Source of the DNA: Streptomyces sp. ISL-43
GTDB lineage: Bacteria > Actinomycetota > Actinomycetes > Streptomycetales > Streptomycetaceae
Direction of reading: 5' to 3'
NCBI RefSeq assembly: GCF_018614195.1
Contig: NZ_JAGGOT010000001.1
Span: 62,001 to 126,000 of the forward strand
Length of the DNA stretch: 64,000 nucleotides
The notes under the pieces were generated by a model. That model saw only the letters and a program-made list of their open reading frames with translations. It did not search any database and was not told the origin of the DNA. Position numbers and translations under genes: made by a program. Below, one piece after another: positions 21,442-30,129 of this stretch. The number at the start of each line of letters is the position of its first letter. Within the stretch, counting starts at the first letter, position 1.

Positions 21442-22118
21442 GCGTTGACCAGCTTCTTCAGGACCGACGTGAAGAACGGGAGGCCGTCGGTGCGGCCCGT
21501 CCCGATCAGCGGCTCGACCGCGTGCTCGGGGTGCGGCATGAGGCCGACGACGTTGCCCGCGGCGTTGGTGATGCCGGCGATGTCGCGCAGCGAGCCATTG
21601 GGATTCACGTCGACGTACCGGAAGGCCACTCGGCCCTCGGCTTCCAGTTCGTCCAGCACACGCTCGTCGGCGACGTACCGGCCGTCCATGTTCTTGAGCG
21701 GTACGGAGATCTCCTGGCCGGCGGTGTAGTCACCGGTCCACGCGGTCTCCGCGTTCTCCACCCGCAGCTTCTGGTCGCGGCAGATGAAGTGCAGGTGGTT
21801 GTTGCGGAGCATCGCTCCCGGCAGCAGATGGGCCTCGGTGAGGATCTGGAAGCCGTTGCAGATGCCGAGGACGGGCATGCCGCCCTTGGCCTGCTCGATG
21901 ATCGTCTCCATCACCGGCGAGAAGCGGGAGATGGCCCCGGCGCGCAGGTAGTCCCCGTAGGAGAAGCCGCCCGCGAGGACGACCGCGTCGACCTGGTGCA
22001 GGTCCTTGTCGCGGTGCCAGAGCGAGACCGGCTCGGCCCCCGCGAGGCGGACGGCGCGCAGCGAGTCACGGTCGTCGAGCGTTCCGGGGAACGTGACGAC
22101 TCCGATGCGAGTGGTCAC
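21438..22118 (-). CDS. purQ: Phosphoribosylformylglycinamidine synthase, glutaminase subunit
   Basis: Class I glutamine amidotransferase of 226 residues that supplies ammonia to PurL. The nucleophile is Cys87 in [12 protein letters not shown], and the His/Glu pair lies in [11 protein letters not shown] near the C-terminus. GTG 22118 starts two bases after the purS stop, and the 3' end overlaps purL by four bases. Confidence 0.97.
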
Positions 22119-22120
22119 CG

Positions 22121-22366
22121 TCAGGCCTCGACCTTCACGGTGAAGTCTTCGATGACGGTGTTGGCGAGGAACGTTTCGGCCATCTTGTGGATGCGGTCGA
22201 GGGCGGCCTGGTCGACCGGTCCCTCCACCTCCAGTTCGAAGCGCTTCCCCTGGCGGACGTCGGCGATCCCTTCGAAGCCCAGGCGCGGCAGTGCACGCTG
22301 CACCGCCTGGCCCTGGGGGTCGAGGATCTCCGGCTTGAGCATGACGTCGACTACGACGCGTGCCAC
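22121..22366 (-). CDS. purS: Phosphoribosylformylglycinamidine synthase subunit PurS
   Basis: Small (81 residues) structural subunit that bridges PurL and PurQ in the small-type FGAM synthase. The fold signature [19 protein letters not shown], the [14 protein letters not shown] stretch and the [10 protein letters not shown] tail are clear. GTG 22366 was chosen because GGGAG lies about six bases upstream; another GTG two codons earlier overlaps that site. Confidence 0.95.
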   Translation of the reverse strand: MARVVVDVMLKPEILDPQGQAVQRALPRLGFEGIADVRQGKRFELEVEGPVDQAALDRIHKMAETFLANTVIEDFTVKVEA

Positions 22367-22372
22367 TGGCAC

Positions 22373-22728
22373 TCCCGATGAGGTGGTTGGTGCGAAGGCG
22401 GTTCCCTCAGCGTACCCGGCCAAAATTTCTACGCGGGTAGATATCGTCGTGGTGTGATCGTCCAGCCGTTTCGGCTTCACCAACGCTTCGCAAAATCCAC
22501 CGGAAAACCACGTACCCGGGATTGCGGCGGGACACGCGGAGAGAATTAACTGGGCTTCGCAATGCAATGGGAATCGGGGTACAAAGGATTCCTCCGATGT
22601 GTCGGCATTATCCGCCGCGCGACGGGACCGGAAAGATGCATTGCTCCGAAACATCCACACAGGCGGCAGCACAGCTCCAACCCCGCACGTCAGCGGGGAG
22701 GCGGCGCCGCACGAAGGGACCGATATCC
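22373..22728. other. Divergent promoter region between purS and Lsr2-like gene
   Basis: About 355 bases between divergent genes. It contains the inverted repeat TCTAC-GCGG-GTAGA (22428-22441) 62 bases upstream of purS, which could be an operator. A comparatively AT-rich stretch follows up to about 22640, on the side of the Lsr2-like gene. No open frame here has coding character. Confidence 0.45.
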
Positions 22729-23046
22729 GTGGCGCAGCGCGTAGTAGTCACGCTCTCCGACGACATCGACGGTGGAGAAGCGGTGGAAACGGTCGTCTTC
22801 GCTCTGGACGGTAAGACGTACGAGATCGACCTCAATGAGGCCAACGCAAAGAAACTGCGGAAGGGCCTGGCCCCCTTCGTGGCGGCCGGCCGCCGCCAGG
22901 CCCGTTCCGGGAAGGCCTTCAAGCACACGTCCATCGCCCCCGACCCGGCGGTTGTCCGGGCCTGGGCCAGGTCCAACCAGCTCGACGTCCCGCCGCGCGG
23001 CCGGATCCCCAAGAAGGTCTACGAGGAGTACAACGCCGCTCACTGA
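22729..23046 (+). CDS. lsrL: Lsr2-family nucleoid-associated silencer (LsrL-type paralogue)
   Basis: H-NS-like protein of actinobacteria that coats AT-rich, often foreign DNA. The 105 residues show the N-terminal oligomerisation domain (VAQRVVVTLSDDIDGG, with AVETVVFALDGKTYEIDL) and the C-terminal AT-hook-like RGR (about 90-92) in PPRGRIPKKVYEEY. GTG 22729 is the conserved Lsr2 start. Streptomyces have two Lsr2 proteins, and the one next to the purS-Q-L operon is, from memory, the minor paralogue LsrL. It could be relevant to silencing the island in this window, but that is only inference. Confidence 0.92.
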   Translation: MAQRVVVTLSDDIDGGEAVETVVFALDGKTYEIDLNEANAKKLRKGLAPFVAAGRRQARSGKAFKHTSIAPDPAVVRAWARSNQLDVPPRGRIPKKVYEEYNAAH

Positions 23047-23132
23047 GAGCCGATTTGCCATCCACCCCTACCGGTCCGCTAGTGTGTGGATCACGCCAAG
23101 GGGCGAGGCCGCAGGCCTAACCCCGAAGTCGT

Positions 23133-23204
23133 GCGGGTGTAGTTCAGTAGCAGAACATCCCCCTTCCAGGGGGAAGGCGCAGTGTGCGATTCCTGTCACC
23201 CGCT
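23133..23204 (+). tRNA. tRNA-Gly (TCC) with degenerate T arm and D loop
   Basis: Acceptor GCGGGTG/CACCCGC and anticodon arm TCCCC-CTTCCAG-GGGGA (anticodon TCC) are perfect. The T arm is not: the loop reads TGCGATT instead of TTCRANY, and the T stem pairs poorly or needs one shifted base. The D loop AGTAGCA lacks the usual GG. See findings. CCA is not encoded. Confidence 0.9.
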
Positions 23205-23285
23205 CTGCAACGCATTACCGACCACGGTTGTGGATCAGGTAGAGTGATGCACGCATCGCACGGCACTTCATGCCGTGGTGAGTAT

Positions 23286-23358
<73 letters not shown>

Positions 23359-23364
23359 CAGCGC

Positions 23365-23397
23365 ACAAAGGCCTCGGTCATCGACCGGGGCCTTTGT
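23365..23397 (+). terminator. Terminator behind the Gly tRNA pair
   Basis: 15-bp stem ACAAAGGCCTCGGTC (23365-23379) with 23383-23397, one G-T pair, loop ATC; the 3' arm is U-rich (CCTTTGT). Confidence 0.88.
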
Positions 23398-23447
23398 CGT
23401 ATGCCCGTATCGCCGTATCCCCCTATCGCCGTATCCCCGCCCATCGG

Positions 23448-23485
23448 ACTTCGGGCCCTACCCGAAGTCCGATGACATGTGTCAT
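23448..23485. promoter_or_regulatory. Inverted repeats upstream of the sensor kinase gene
   Basis: Two elements lie 36-75 bases before the kinase start: an 11-bp hairpin repeat CGGACTTCGGG/CCCGAAGTCCG around CCCTA, and ATGACA-TG-TGTCAT (23472-23485). The second has the size and symmetry of a NarL/DesR-type operator and may mediate autoregulation by the downstream response regulator; this is inference. A short tandem repeat of CGCCGTATCCCC precedes them. Confidence 0.4.
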
Positions 23486-23520
23486 GGCCCGGACGGTCCG
23501 GCGGCCGCGAGACTGGGACC

Positions 23521-24762
23521 ATGAAAATCACCGGCTGGTGGAAGAACCGCAGCAGCGCCGGGAAGGTCGAGCTCTACACCCGCTGGTCGTTCCACTTCTT
23601 CGCGCTCATCGAGATCTTCTCGATCGGGCTGGCAGCGCTCGGCACCGTGGCCGGAGACACCTCCCCGGCGATCGCCCTCTCGCTCTTCCTCCTCGTGTGC
23701 GCCCACTCCGTGCTCGTCGGGTTCCTCTCCTCCCGGGCGATCGACTGGATCGTCGGCCTGCGCGAGCGGCCGGCGCGCCTCGCCGTCGCCACCGCCGCCC
23801 TGACCGGCGCCGCCGTGCTGGGCGTCCTCGCCGTCCGGGCGACCGGCCGCGACGGGGACCCCTCGGTGGCCCCGACCCTGGTCGTCGGCATGACCTGCTT
23901 CACCAGCGGCACGCTCGTCCTGTGCCTGCGCGAGGTCCGGCACATGCGCTACGTCGCCCCGGTCGCGGCCGCCGGCACCGGGGTGGGGGCGCTCGCGCTC
24001 GGCCTCCCGGCCGGCGAATCCGCCGGGCTCGCCGTCGGGGTACTGCTGACCAGTCTCTTCCTCTGCGCGGCCTGCGGCTTCTCGGGATGGCTGCTGAACA
24101 CCGTGTACGAGCTGGACCGCGCCCGCGAGGTCCAGGCTCAGCTCGCGGTCGCCGAGGAGCGGCTGCGCTTCGGGCGGGACCTGCACGACGTGATGGGCCG
24201 CAACCTCGCGGTGATCGCCCTCAAGAGCGAGCTGGCGGTCCAGCTGGCCCGGCGCGAACGCCCCGAAGCCGTCGAGCAGATGATCGAGGTCCAGCGGATC
24301 GCCCGGGAGTCCCAGAAGGAGGTCCGCGACGTGGTCCGGGGCTACCGGGAGGCGGACCTCTCGGTGGAGCTGGAAGGCGCGCGCGGGGTGCTGCGCGCGG
24401 CCGGGATGGACTGCCGGGTCGAGTTCGAGGCGGAGGGCGACCTGCCCGCCGAGGTGCAGTCGGCGCTCGGCTGGGTGGTCCGCGAGGCGACGACGAACGT
24501 GCTGCGGCACGGAGACGCCCGCAGCTGCGTGATCCGGCTGACCGCCGAGGAGCGCACGGGCGCGCTCACGCTTGTGGTGGAGAACGACGGGGCCCCCAAG
24601 GCCCCGGCCGGGCCCCCGGGTTCGGGGCTGGCGGGCCTGCGGGAGCGGCTCGCGGCGCTGGACGGCACGCTGGAGGCCGGCCCAGTGGGCGGCGGCCGGT
24701 TCAGGCTGCTCGCCGAGATCCCCGGCCCGGCCGGGCGGATGCGACAGGAGGCGCGGGCGTGA
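23521..24762 (+). CDS. NarL/DesK-type sensor histidine kinase
   Basis: Membrane sensor of 413 residues. Five to six hydrophobic segments in the first about 200 residues form the sensing part. A HisKA_3 dimerisation domain follows, with the phosphoacceptor His222 in GRDLHDVMGRNLAVIALKSE, then a HATPase_c domain with VVREATTNVLRHGDA (N box) and GSGLAGLRERLAALDG (G box). The ATG follows a GGGACC site. The stop overlaps the regulator start by four bases. The stimulus is unknown; DesK-like topology suggests a membrane-state or envelope signal. Confidence 0.92.
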   Translation: MKITGWWKNRSSAGKVELYTRWSFHFFALIEIFSIGLAALGTVAGDTSPAIALSLFLLVCAHSVLVGFLSSRAIDWIVGLRERPARLAVATAALTGAAVLGVLAVRATGRDGDPSVAPTLVVGMTCFTSGTLVLCLREVRHMRYVAPVAAAGTGVGALALGLPAGESAGLAVGVLLTSLFLCAACGFSGWLLNTVYELDRAREVQAQLAVAEERLRFGRDLHDVMGRNLAVIALKSELAVQLARRERPEAVEQMIEVQRIARESQKEVRDVVRGYREADLSVELEGARGVLRAAGMDCRVEFEAEGDLPAEVQSALGWVVREATTNVLRHGDARSCVIRLTAEERTGALTLVVENDGAPKAPAGPPGSGLAGLRERLAALDGTLEAGPVGGGRFRLLAEIPGPAGRMRQEARA

Positions 24763-25370
24763 TCCCCGTACGAGTACTGCTGGCCGACGACGAGCACCTG
24801 ATCCGGGGCGCGCTGGCCGCGCTGCTGGGCCTGGAGGATGATCTGCTGGTCGTCGCGGAGGCGGCCTCGGGGCCGGAGGCCCTCGCGATGGCACGGGCCC
24901 ACCGGCCGGACGTGGCGGTGCTGGACCTTCAGATGCCTGGGGCGGACGGTGTGAGCGTGGCCACATCCCTGCGGGCCGAGCTCCCCGACTGCAAGACCAT
25001 GATCGTGACCAGCCACGGCCGCCCCGGCCACCTGAAGAGGGCCCTGGAGGCGGGCGTACGGGCCTTCGCCCCGAAGACGGTCTCGGCGCAGCGGCTGGCC
25101 GAGCTGATCCGCACCGTGCACGCCGGAGGCCGTTACGTGGACCCGGAGTTGGCGGCCGACGCGATCAGCGCGGGGGACTCCCCGCTGACCGCCCGCGAAG
25201 CGGAAGTACTGGAACTGGCCGGGGACGGGGCGCCGATCGCGGAGATCGCGGAGCGGGCCTCGCTGTCGCAGGGGACGGTACGGAACTACCTGTCCTCGGC
25301 GGCGTCGAAGCTGGGCGCCGAGAACCGGCACACGGCAGTGCGTCTCGCGAGGGAGCGAGGTTGGGTATAG
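24759..25370 (+). CDS. NarL/LuxR-type response regulator
   Basis: Cognate regulator of 203 residues: receiver domain with acidic pocket Asp10-Asp11, phosphoacceptor Asp56 (VAVLDLQMPG) and Lys in FAPKTVSAQRL, then a C-terminal LuxR-type HTH (SPLTAREAEVLELAGDGAPI, with SQGTVRNYLSSAASKL). GTG 24759 sits in a GTGA overlap with the kinase and behind AGGAGG. Targets are not evident from the neighbours, which are tRNAs and purC. Confidence 0.93.
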   Translation: MIPVRVLLADDEHLIRGALAALLGLEDDLLVVAEAASGPEALAMARAHRPDVAVLDLQMPGADGVSVATSLRAELPDCKTMIVTSHGRPGHLKRALEAGVRAFAPKTVSAQRLAELIRTVHAGGRYVDPELAADAISAGDSPLTAREAEVLELAGDGAPIAEIAERASLSQGTVRNYLSSAASKLGAENRHTAVRLARERGWV

Positions 25371-25392
25371 TAGGTCTCGCGTTACGGCGCAT

Positions 25393-25465
<73 letters not shown>

Positions 25466-25475
25466 CTGTAACGAA

Positions 25476-25505
25476 GAAGCCCCCGGTCCTCGGACCGGGG
25501 GCTTC
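25476..25505. terminator. Terminator between tRNA-Gly and purC
   Basis: Perfect 13-bp stem GAAGCCCCCGGTC/GACCGGGGGCTTC with loop CTCG, flanked by AAGAAG and CTTCTC; it can stop both converging transcripts. Confidence 0.88.
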
Positions 25506-25582
25506 TCCCGTTTCCGGCCCGCTCAGGGCCCATGGGGCCCGGTCCGGGGCCCCGTTTCCGGGGCCCCTTCCGGGCTTCCGCC

Positions 25583-26485
25583 TCAGGCCCAGGTCTGGCC
25601 GGTGAGCCGCTCGTAGGCCTCGACGTACTTCGCGCGGGTCTGCTCCACGACCTCCTGCGGGAGGACGGGCGGCGGAAGTTCGCCCTTGGAGTCCCAGCCG
25701 GAGGCCGGGGAGGCCAGCCAGTCGCGGACGTACTGCTTGTCGAAGGACGGCTGGCTGCGGCCCGGCTCCCACAGGTCGGCCGGCCAGAAGCGCGAGGAGT
25801 CCGGGGTCAGCACCTCGTCGGCGGCGACCAAACTGCCGTCCTTGTCGAAGCCGAACTCGAACTTGGTGTCCGCCAGGATGATCCCGCGGTCGCGGGCGAT
25901 GTCCCGGGCCCGGTTGTAGACGGCGAGGGTGGTCTGGCGCAGCAGGGCCGCCGTCTCGGCGCCCTGGGTGCGCGCGACCTCCTCGTAGGGGACGTTCTCG
26001 TCGTGCTCGCCGACCTCGGCCTTGGCGGCCGGGGTGAAGATCGGGGCGGGCAGCTCGGAGCCGTCGACGAGGCCCTCGGGCAGGGCGAGACCGCAGACCG
26101 TACGGGTCTTCTTGTACTCGGCGAGGCCCGAGCCGGTGAGGTAGCCGCGGGCCACGCACTCGACGGGGACCATGTCGAGGTTCGTGCAGACCAGGGCGCG
26201 GCCGGCCCAGTCGGCCGGGGCGCCGGCGGGCAGCTCGGTGCTGATGACGTGGTTCGGGACGAGGTCCGCGAGCTGGTCGAACCACCACAGGGAGAGCTGG
26301 GTCAGGATCCGGCCCTTGTCCGGGATCTCCGTGGGCAGCACCCAGTCGGCGGCGGAGATGCGGTCGCTGGCGACCATGACGAGGTTGCCGTCCTCGTCGC
26401 GGTAGAGGTCGCGGACCTTGCCGGTGTGGAGGTGGACCAGGCCGGGCACCTGGACCGGCTCGGGCTTTTCGACGAATCCGGGCAC
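25583..26485 (-). CDS. purC: Phosphoribosylaminoimidazole-succinocarboxamide synthase
   Basis: SAICAR synthetase: joins CAIR and aspartate with ATP (step eight of purine synthesis). The 300 residues match the long bacterial form. Signature segments include HTGKVRDLYR near the N-terminus, the motif VECVARGYLTGSG (LIVMF-P-LIVM-E-x-IV type), and DTKFEFGFD. GTG 26485 follows GGGAGA. It is monocistronic. Confidence 0.97.
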   Translation of the reverse strand: MPGFVEKPEPVQVPGLVHLHTGKVRDLYRDEDGNLVMVASDRISAADWVLPTEIPDKGRILTQLSLWWFDQLADLVPNHVISTELPAGAPADWAGRALVCTNLDMVPVECVARGYLTGSGLAEYKKTRTVCGLALPEGLVDGSELPAPIFTPAAKAEVGEHDENVPYEEVARTQGAETAALLRQTTLAVYNRARDIARDRGIILADTKFEFGFDKDGSLVAADEVLTPDSSRFWPADLWEPGRSQPSFDKQYVRDWLASPASGWDSKGELPPPVLPQEVVEQTRAKYVEAYERLTGQTWA

Positions 26486-26532
26486 GGAGTCTCCCTGTGG
26501 TTCTGTACGAGCGCGCGGCCCATTCTCCCGCA

Positions 26533-26548
26533 CCTGTTCGCGAACAGG
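26533..26548. promoter_or_regulatory. 16-bp perfect palindrome upstream of purC
   Basis: CCTGTTCGCGAACAGG lies 48 bases upstream of the purC start and 26 bases downstream of the next gene's stop. It could be an operator for purC or the stem of a weak terminator. The GTTC-GC-GAAC order is the reverse of a LexA box. Confidence 0.35.
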
Positions 26549-26573
26549 GACAACGGGTCCGGGGTCCGGCGGG

Positions 26574-28058
26574 TCAGTCCCTCTTGCAGATCCGGTCGAG
26601 GAGATTGGCGGTGGCCCGCTGGACCCGCTCGTCCACGTGCCCCGGACGGTCCAGGGCCGGGGACCAGGCGAAGGTGCCGGACGCGAAGACGAGCGCGCCG
26701 CTGGGGGACCGGTAGAGCGAGGTCTCCTGGTGCCGGCGGTGGCCTTCGCCGTCCTCGTACGGGGAGTGCGCGAGCAGGATCCGGCTCTGGTGCTCGGGGA
26801 GCTGGGTGCGCGGGAAGTACCGGTCGGCCTCGCCCGCGACCAGGCCGGGCAGCTCGTCGTTCTCGGCGGCGCCGGTGGAGTCCCAGAGCCAGTGCGTGGC
26901 GTTGCGCACGATGAGGGGCGCGGGCTCGGGGACCCGCCCCGCGTACTGGATGCCGAGCAACTGCTGTTCCGGGCGGTCGACTTCGCGCCAGAGGCTGGGG
27001 CGGCCGGGGCCGCGGCGTTTTCGGCAGGTGAGGAGCCGGTCTGCCACCCCGGAGGGCGAGGGGGAGAGCTCGACCTGCCAGTACATGGTGTTGGCGGAAA
27101 GGAAGACGAGCGAGGTGCCGTGGTCGCGGGCGCGCTCGACGGTGCGGCGCATCGGGACGGACCAGTACTCGTCGTGGCCGGGGAAGACGAGGCCGCGGTA
27201 GCGGGTGGGGTCGACGCGGCCGGCGTGCAGGTCGCTGGCGTCGGCGTAGGCGAGGTCGTAGCCGTAGCGCTCGGCCCAGCGGATGAAGTCGTAGGCGTGG
27301 CCGACGTGGAGGGGCAGGCCGGCGCCGGCGTGGGGGCGGTCGAAGGAGACGGTGATGGCGGCGTCGCGCTCGCCGAGCAGCCGCCCGTCCTCGTCCCAGG
27401 CGTGGTAGAGGCTGGCGCCGGTCCGCCCGTCCTCCGGGTAGAGGTTGTAGGCCTGCCAGGTGATGTCGGGGAGCAGGAGCAGCAGATCGGCCGGGTGGTC
27501 GTCGCGCACCGTGAACGGGATGTGCGAGCGGTACCCGTCGGCCGTCGTCAGGACCGCCACATAGGCCCCGACACTCCAGTACGAGGGGACCTGCAGCCGC
27601 CAGGAGAGCCACCAGTGGTGGCAGGAGACGGTGCGGTCGGCGGTCAGGGGCGCGGGCTGGACGATGCCGGAGAGCCGGGGGCTGGTGGTGATCTTGGAGG
27701 CGCCGTCGCCGCCGTAGTGCCCGATGCGGTAGACGTCGACGGAGAACTGCTGCGGCGGGTCGACGGTGATGTGGAAGTCGATGGCCTCGCCGGGAGCGAC
27801 CGCCCCGGTGGAGGTGAACCCCTTGATCTGCCGGTGCACGTCATCCGCGGTCCGCGGGCCGCCGTTGCTCCGGGCGTGGGGGATCTGCCCGGGGCCCGCG
27901 GCGACGGCCGGGTCGACGTACCAGGGCACGACCTGCCCGTTGTCGTCGTAGTAGAGCTCGCTCCCCCGGAACCACGGCAGCGGGCCCTGCCCGAAGGGAT
28001 CGGTCACCGCGTGCGCGAGCGCACCTGACTCCCAACGCCGAATCTGCTCCGCACCCAT
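26574..28058 (-). CDS. N,N-dimethylformamidase beta subunit-like protein
   Basis: Protein of 494 residues resembling the large-subunit C-terminal domain of N,N-dimethylformamidase, a family common in actinomycetes, mostly untested. Recognisable stretches are GHYGGDGA, DITWQAYNLYPEDG and FPGHDEYWS, with Asp/His/Glu residues of the kind that bind iron in DMFase. A Rossmann-like region surrounds YDLAYADASDLH. No signal peptide is seen. ATG 28058 follows GGAGGGGAG. Amide hydrolysis is an inference from the family name; no small alpha-subunit gene is adjacent. Confidence 0.8.
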   Translation of the reverse strand: MGAEQIRRWESGALAHAVTDPFGQGPLPWFRGSELYYDDNGQVVPWYVDPAVAAGPGQIPHARSNGGPRTADDVHRQIKGFTSTGAVAPGEAIDFHITVDPPQQFSVDVYRIGHYGGDGASKITTSPRLSGIVQPAPLTADRTVSCHHWWLSWRLQVPSYWSVGAYVAVLTTADGYRSHIPFTVRDDHPADLLLLLPDITWQAYNLYPEDGRTGASLYHAWDEDGRLLGERDAAITVSFDRPHAGAGLPLHVGHAYDFIRWAERYGYDLAYADASDLHAGRVDPTRYRGLVFPGHDEYWSVPMRRTVERARDHGTSLVFLSANTMYWQVELSPSPSGVADRLLTCRKRRGPGRPSLWREVDRPEQQLLGIQYAGRVPEPAPLIVRNATHWLWDSTGAAENDELPGLVAGEADRYFPRTQLPEHQSRILLAHSPYEDGEGHRRHQETSLYRSPSGALVFASGTFAWSPALDRPGHVDERVQRATANLLDRICKRD

Positions 28059-28221
28059 ACCGCTCCCCTCCCTCGCTCCCCCGAACGCCACGACCGGTCC
28101 CAGCACATCACATAACGCACGCGCTCCGTCACCCTTCGTCGCGAAAAGTTCAGCGGTCAAAGAGTTGCGCCGGCCCGGGCCGGCGCGGCCGATGCCGCCA
28201 CACCCGTCGCGACAGCTGCCG

Positions 28222-29829
28222 CTACACCAGCCGGACCGGCTTCTCCGGGCGTACTCCCACTTCCGCGAGCCAGTCCCGCAGGGGACCGGAGTCACCGTCC
28301 TCCACCAGCGACAGCACCCGCGGCGCGAGGTCCGCCCGCCGCGCGCCCCCGACCAGCAGCACCGGACCGTCCAGCCAGTCCAGCCCGGGCGCGGCCCCGG
28401 CGGAATCCACCGCCGCGCAGCACACCAGCGCCACCACGTGGTCCGTCAGCAGGTCCCGCCCGCTGCGCGGCGCCTCCAGCGGGAACAGCGGCAGCGCGTC
28501 GGCGCCCCGCGCCCCGGCGTGCGCGGCGGCCGGTGCGGCATCCCGCGCGACGTCCGCGCTCAGCCAGCCGGCCAGCGCCTCTCCATCACCGTCCGTGAGG
28601 TACGACAGCACCCGCTCCACGGTGGAAGCGGCGGGCGCGGACAGCGCGTCCAGCGCGGCGAGCAGCCGGGCGGCCTCCGTACGCCACTTGCGGTCGACGA
28701 CTTCCTCCGGATAGGCCGCCCAGTCCACCGGCGACCAGTCCGGACCGGCCTCGGCCGGCCCGCCGTGGAACAGCCGCGCGGCCAGCAGCGAGGCGGCCTC
28801 GTCCACGGCTCCGGGCCGCTCCAGCAGATCGCACGCCGGGCGCTCGCCCAGCCGGGAGGTGAACCCGTCGGCCAGTCGGTCGCGCCGGGACAGCTCGGTC
28901 AGCGCGGAGACGACCCCCGCGTCGAGGCGGGCGGGCCAGCGGCCCATCCGCCAGGCGGGCAGCGCGACGCGGGTCAGCAGCCGGTCCCAGCCGGCGTACG
29001 CCAAACCGACCTGTTCCTGGGCGACGATGCGCAGCCCGTAGTCCACACCCTGTGCACGGTCCGACGCTGCGGCGGCGACCCCGCGCTCCATCTCGGCGGC
29101 GTCCAGCCGGCACAGCCGCAGCAGCAGCCGGGCGGGGGCGGCGATCCAGCCGAGGAAACGACCGTTGCCCACGTCCACGGCGGCGTCGAGGCCCCGTACG
29201 AATCCGCGCGCGTCGGCTATGTCCGGGTGCGCGGAGGGGCCCGTACCGGCGACGACGGGCGCGAGCACGGCGCGGAGCTCCGCGACGCGCATCCACCACA
29301 GGAACGGCGAGCCGATCACCAGCACGGGGGCGGCGCCGGGCTCCGTCTCCTGGCCGGGAGACCCGGCGGGTCCGGCGGCTCCGGCCGATATGCGCGTGCG
29401 GGCTCGGCGGTGGGCCGCGTGCGTGCGGTCCTCCAGCCAGCTGTCGCAGTCGGGCGTCAGGGCTATCGCGGAGGGCGCCGGGACGTCCATCCGGTCCGCC
29501 AGGTCCCGCACGAGCCGGTAGAGATCGGGGGCGGCGTCCTCGGACAGCGGGACCGTCGGCGTCATGGCGGGGCTCGCCCGCAGCACGACGGCGGCGAAGA
29601 TCCCGCCGACGAGGAGGACGAGCGCGGCGACCGCGCACACGGTGAGGGTCACCGCCGGCCAGGGGTCACCGGCGAGGCGGCCCGTCATCCGGGCACTCAC
29701 CAGGACCACCGCGAGGGCGGCGGGCAGCAGCACGGCGGCCAGGGCCCTGCTGCGCACACGCAGCACGGCCAAAGCGCGGGAACGCGCGGACGGCGTGCCC
29801 ACTTCAGCGATCGAACCGGTTCCGGACAC
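28222..29829 (-). CDS. Membrane protein related to M48 peptidases but lacking the zinc motif
   Basis: Protein of 535 residues with two N-terminal membrane helices (about 30-50 and 58-85). The next part reads like an M48 (HtpX/Ste24) peptidase: VPAPSAIALTPDCDSWLED, then VLVIGSPFLWWMRVAELRAVLA, after which M48 enzymes have HExxH. Here residues 191-195 are PVVAG, so both histidines and the glutamate are gone. The C-terminal 300 residues are Ala/Leu/Asp-rich and not assigned. It is most likely a pseudo-peptidase with a structural or regulatory role. The M48 relation is by motif reading only. Confidence 0.65.
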   Translation of the reverse strand: MSGTGSIAEVGTPSARSRALAVLRVRSRALAAVLLPAALAVVLVSARMTGRLAGDPWPAVTLTVCAVAALVLLVGGIFAAVVLRASPAMTPTVPLSEDAAPDLYRLVRDLADRMDVPAPSAIALTPDCDSWLEDRTHAAHRRARTRISAGAAGPAGSPGQETEPGAAPVLVIGSPFLWWMRVAELRAVLAPVVAGTGPSAHPDIADARGFVRGLDAAVDVGNGRFLGWIAAPARLLLRLCRLDAAEMERGVAAAASDRAQGVDYGLRIVAQEQVGLAYAGWDRLLTRVALPAWRMGRWPARLDAGVVSALTELSRRDRLADGFTSRLGERPACDLLERPGAVDEAASLLAARLFHGGPAEAGPDWSPVDWAAYPEEVVDRKWRTEAARLLAALDALSAPAASTVERVLSYLTDGDGEALAGWLSADVARDAAPAAAHAGARGADALPLFPLEAPRSGRDLLTDHVVALVCCAAVDSAGAAPGLDWLDGPVLLVGGARRADLAPRVLSLVEDGDSGPLRDWLAEVGVRPEKPVRLV

Positions 29830-30074
29830 GGCCGGACCTCACCCCCCTCTGCCCTGCGGCGGCTTTGCTCACTCCCCCACTGTGACACCCGCCCCTGACA
29901 TCGCAATGCCGGTGGGCCATGTGCCGGAATGAGGACCGGAATGCTTGCGCCGCACCATAGTTGGGGCGGGAGCAGACGTCAGGCAGACGGGGTGACGATC
30001 ACCCGATGGAATGGCTTTGGGTAAAGCTGGGTGCGCTCGAACGGGGCTGGAGGCACTCGCACGCGAGCATGCGC
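29830..30074. other. Intergenic region before purD terminator
   Basis: About 245 bases upstream of the M48-like gene. A 106-codon frame starting near 29961 overlaps purD antisense and lacks coding character. Only promoter function is likely. Confidence 0.35.
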
Positions 30075-30110
30075 GCGGGCCCGGTCGCACCGAGTGCGTA
30101 CCGGGCCCGC
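30075..30110 (-). terminator. Terminator of purD
   Basis: 11-bp GCGGGCCCGGT/ACCGGGCCCGC stem (30075-30085 with 30100-30110) with an inner 5-bp CGCAC/GTGCG stem and a one-base bulge, 20 bases after the purD stop. Confidence 0.75.
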
Positions 30111-30129
30111 GTCCGTGGAATCCCGCTGC

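Noticed and set aside
22428..22441. TCTAC-GCGG-GTAGA as a shared purine operator
   Set aside because: I looked for the same dyad upstream of purF, purM, purC and purD and did not find it, so a pur regulon site is not supported; it remains only an inverted repeat.
26533..26548. LexA (SOS) box upstream of purC
   Set aside because: The palindrome is GTTC-GC-GAAC; a LexA box has GAAC-N4-GTTC.
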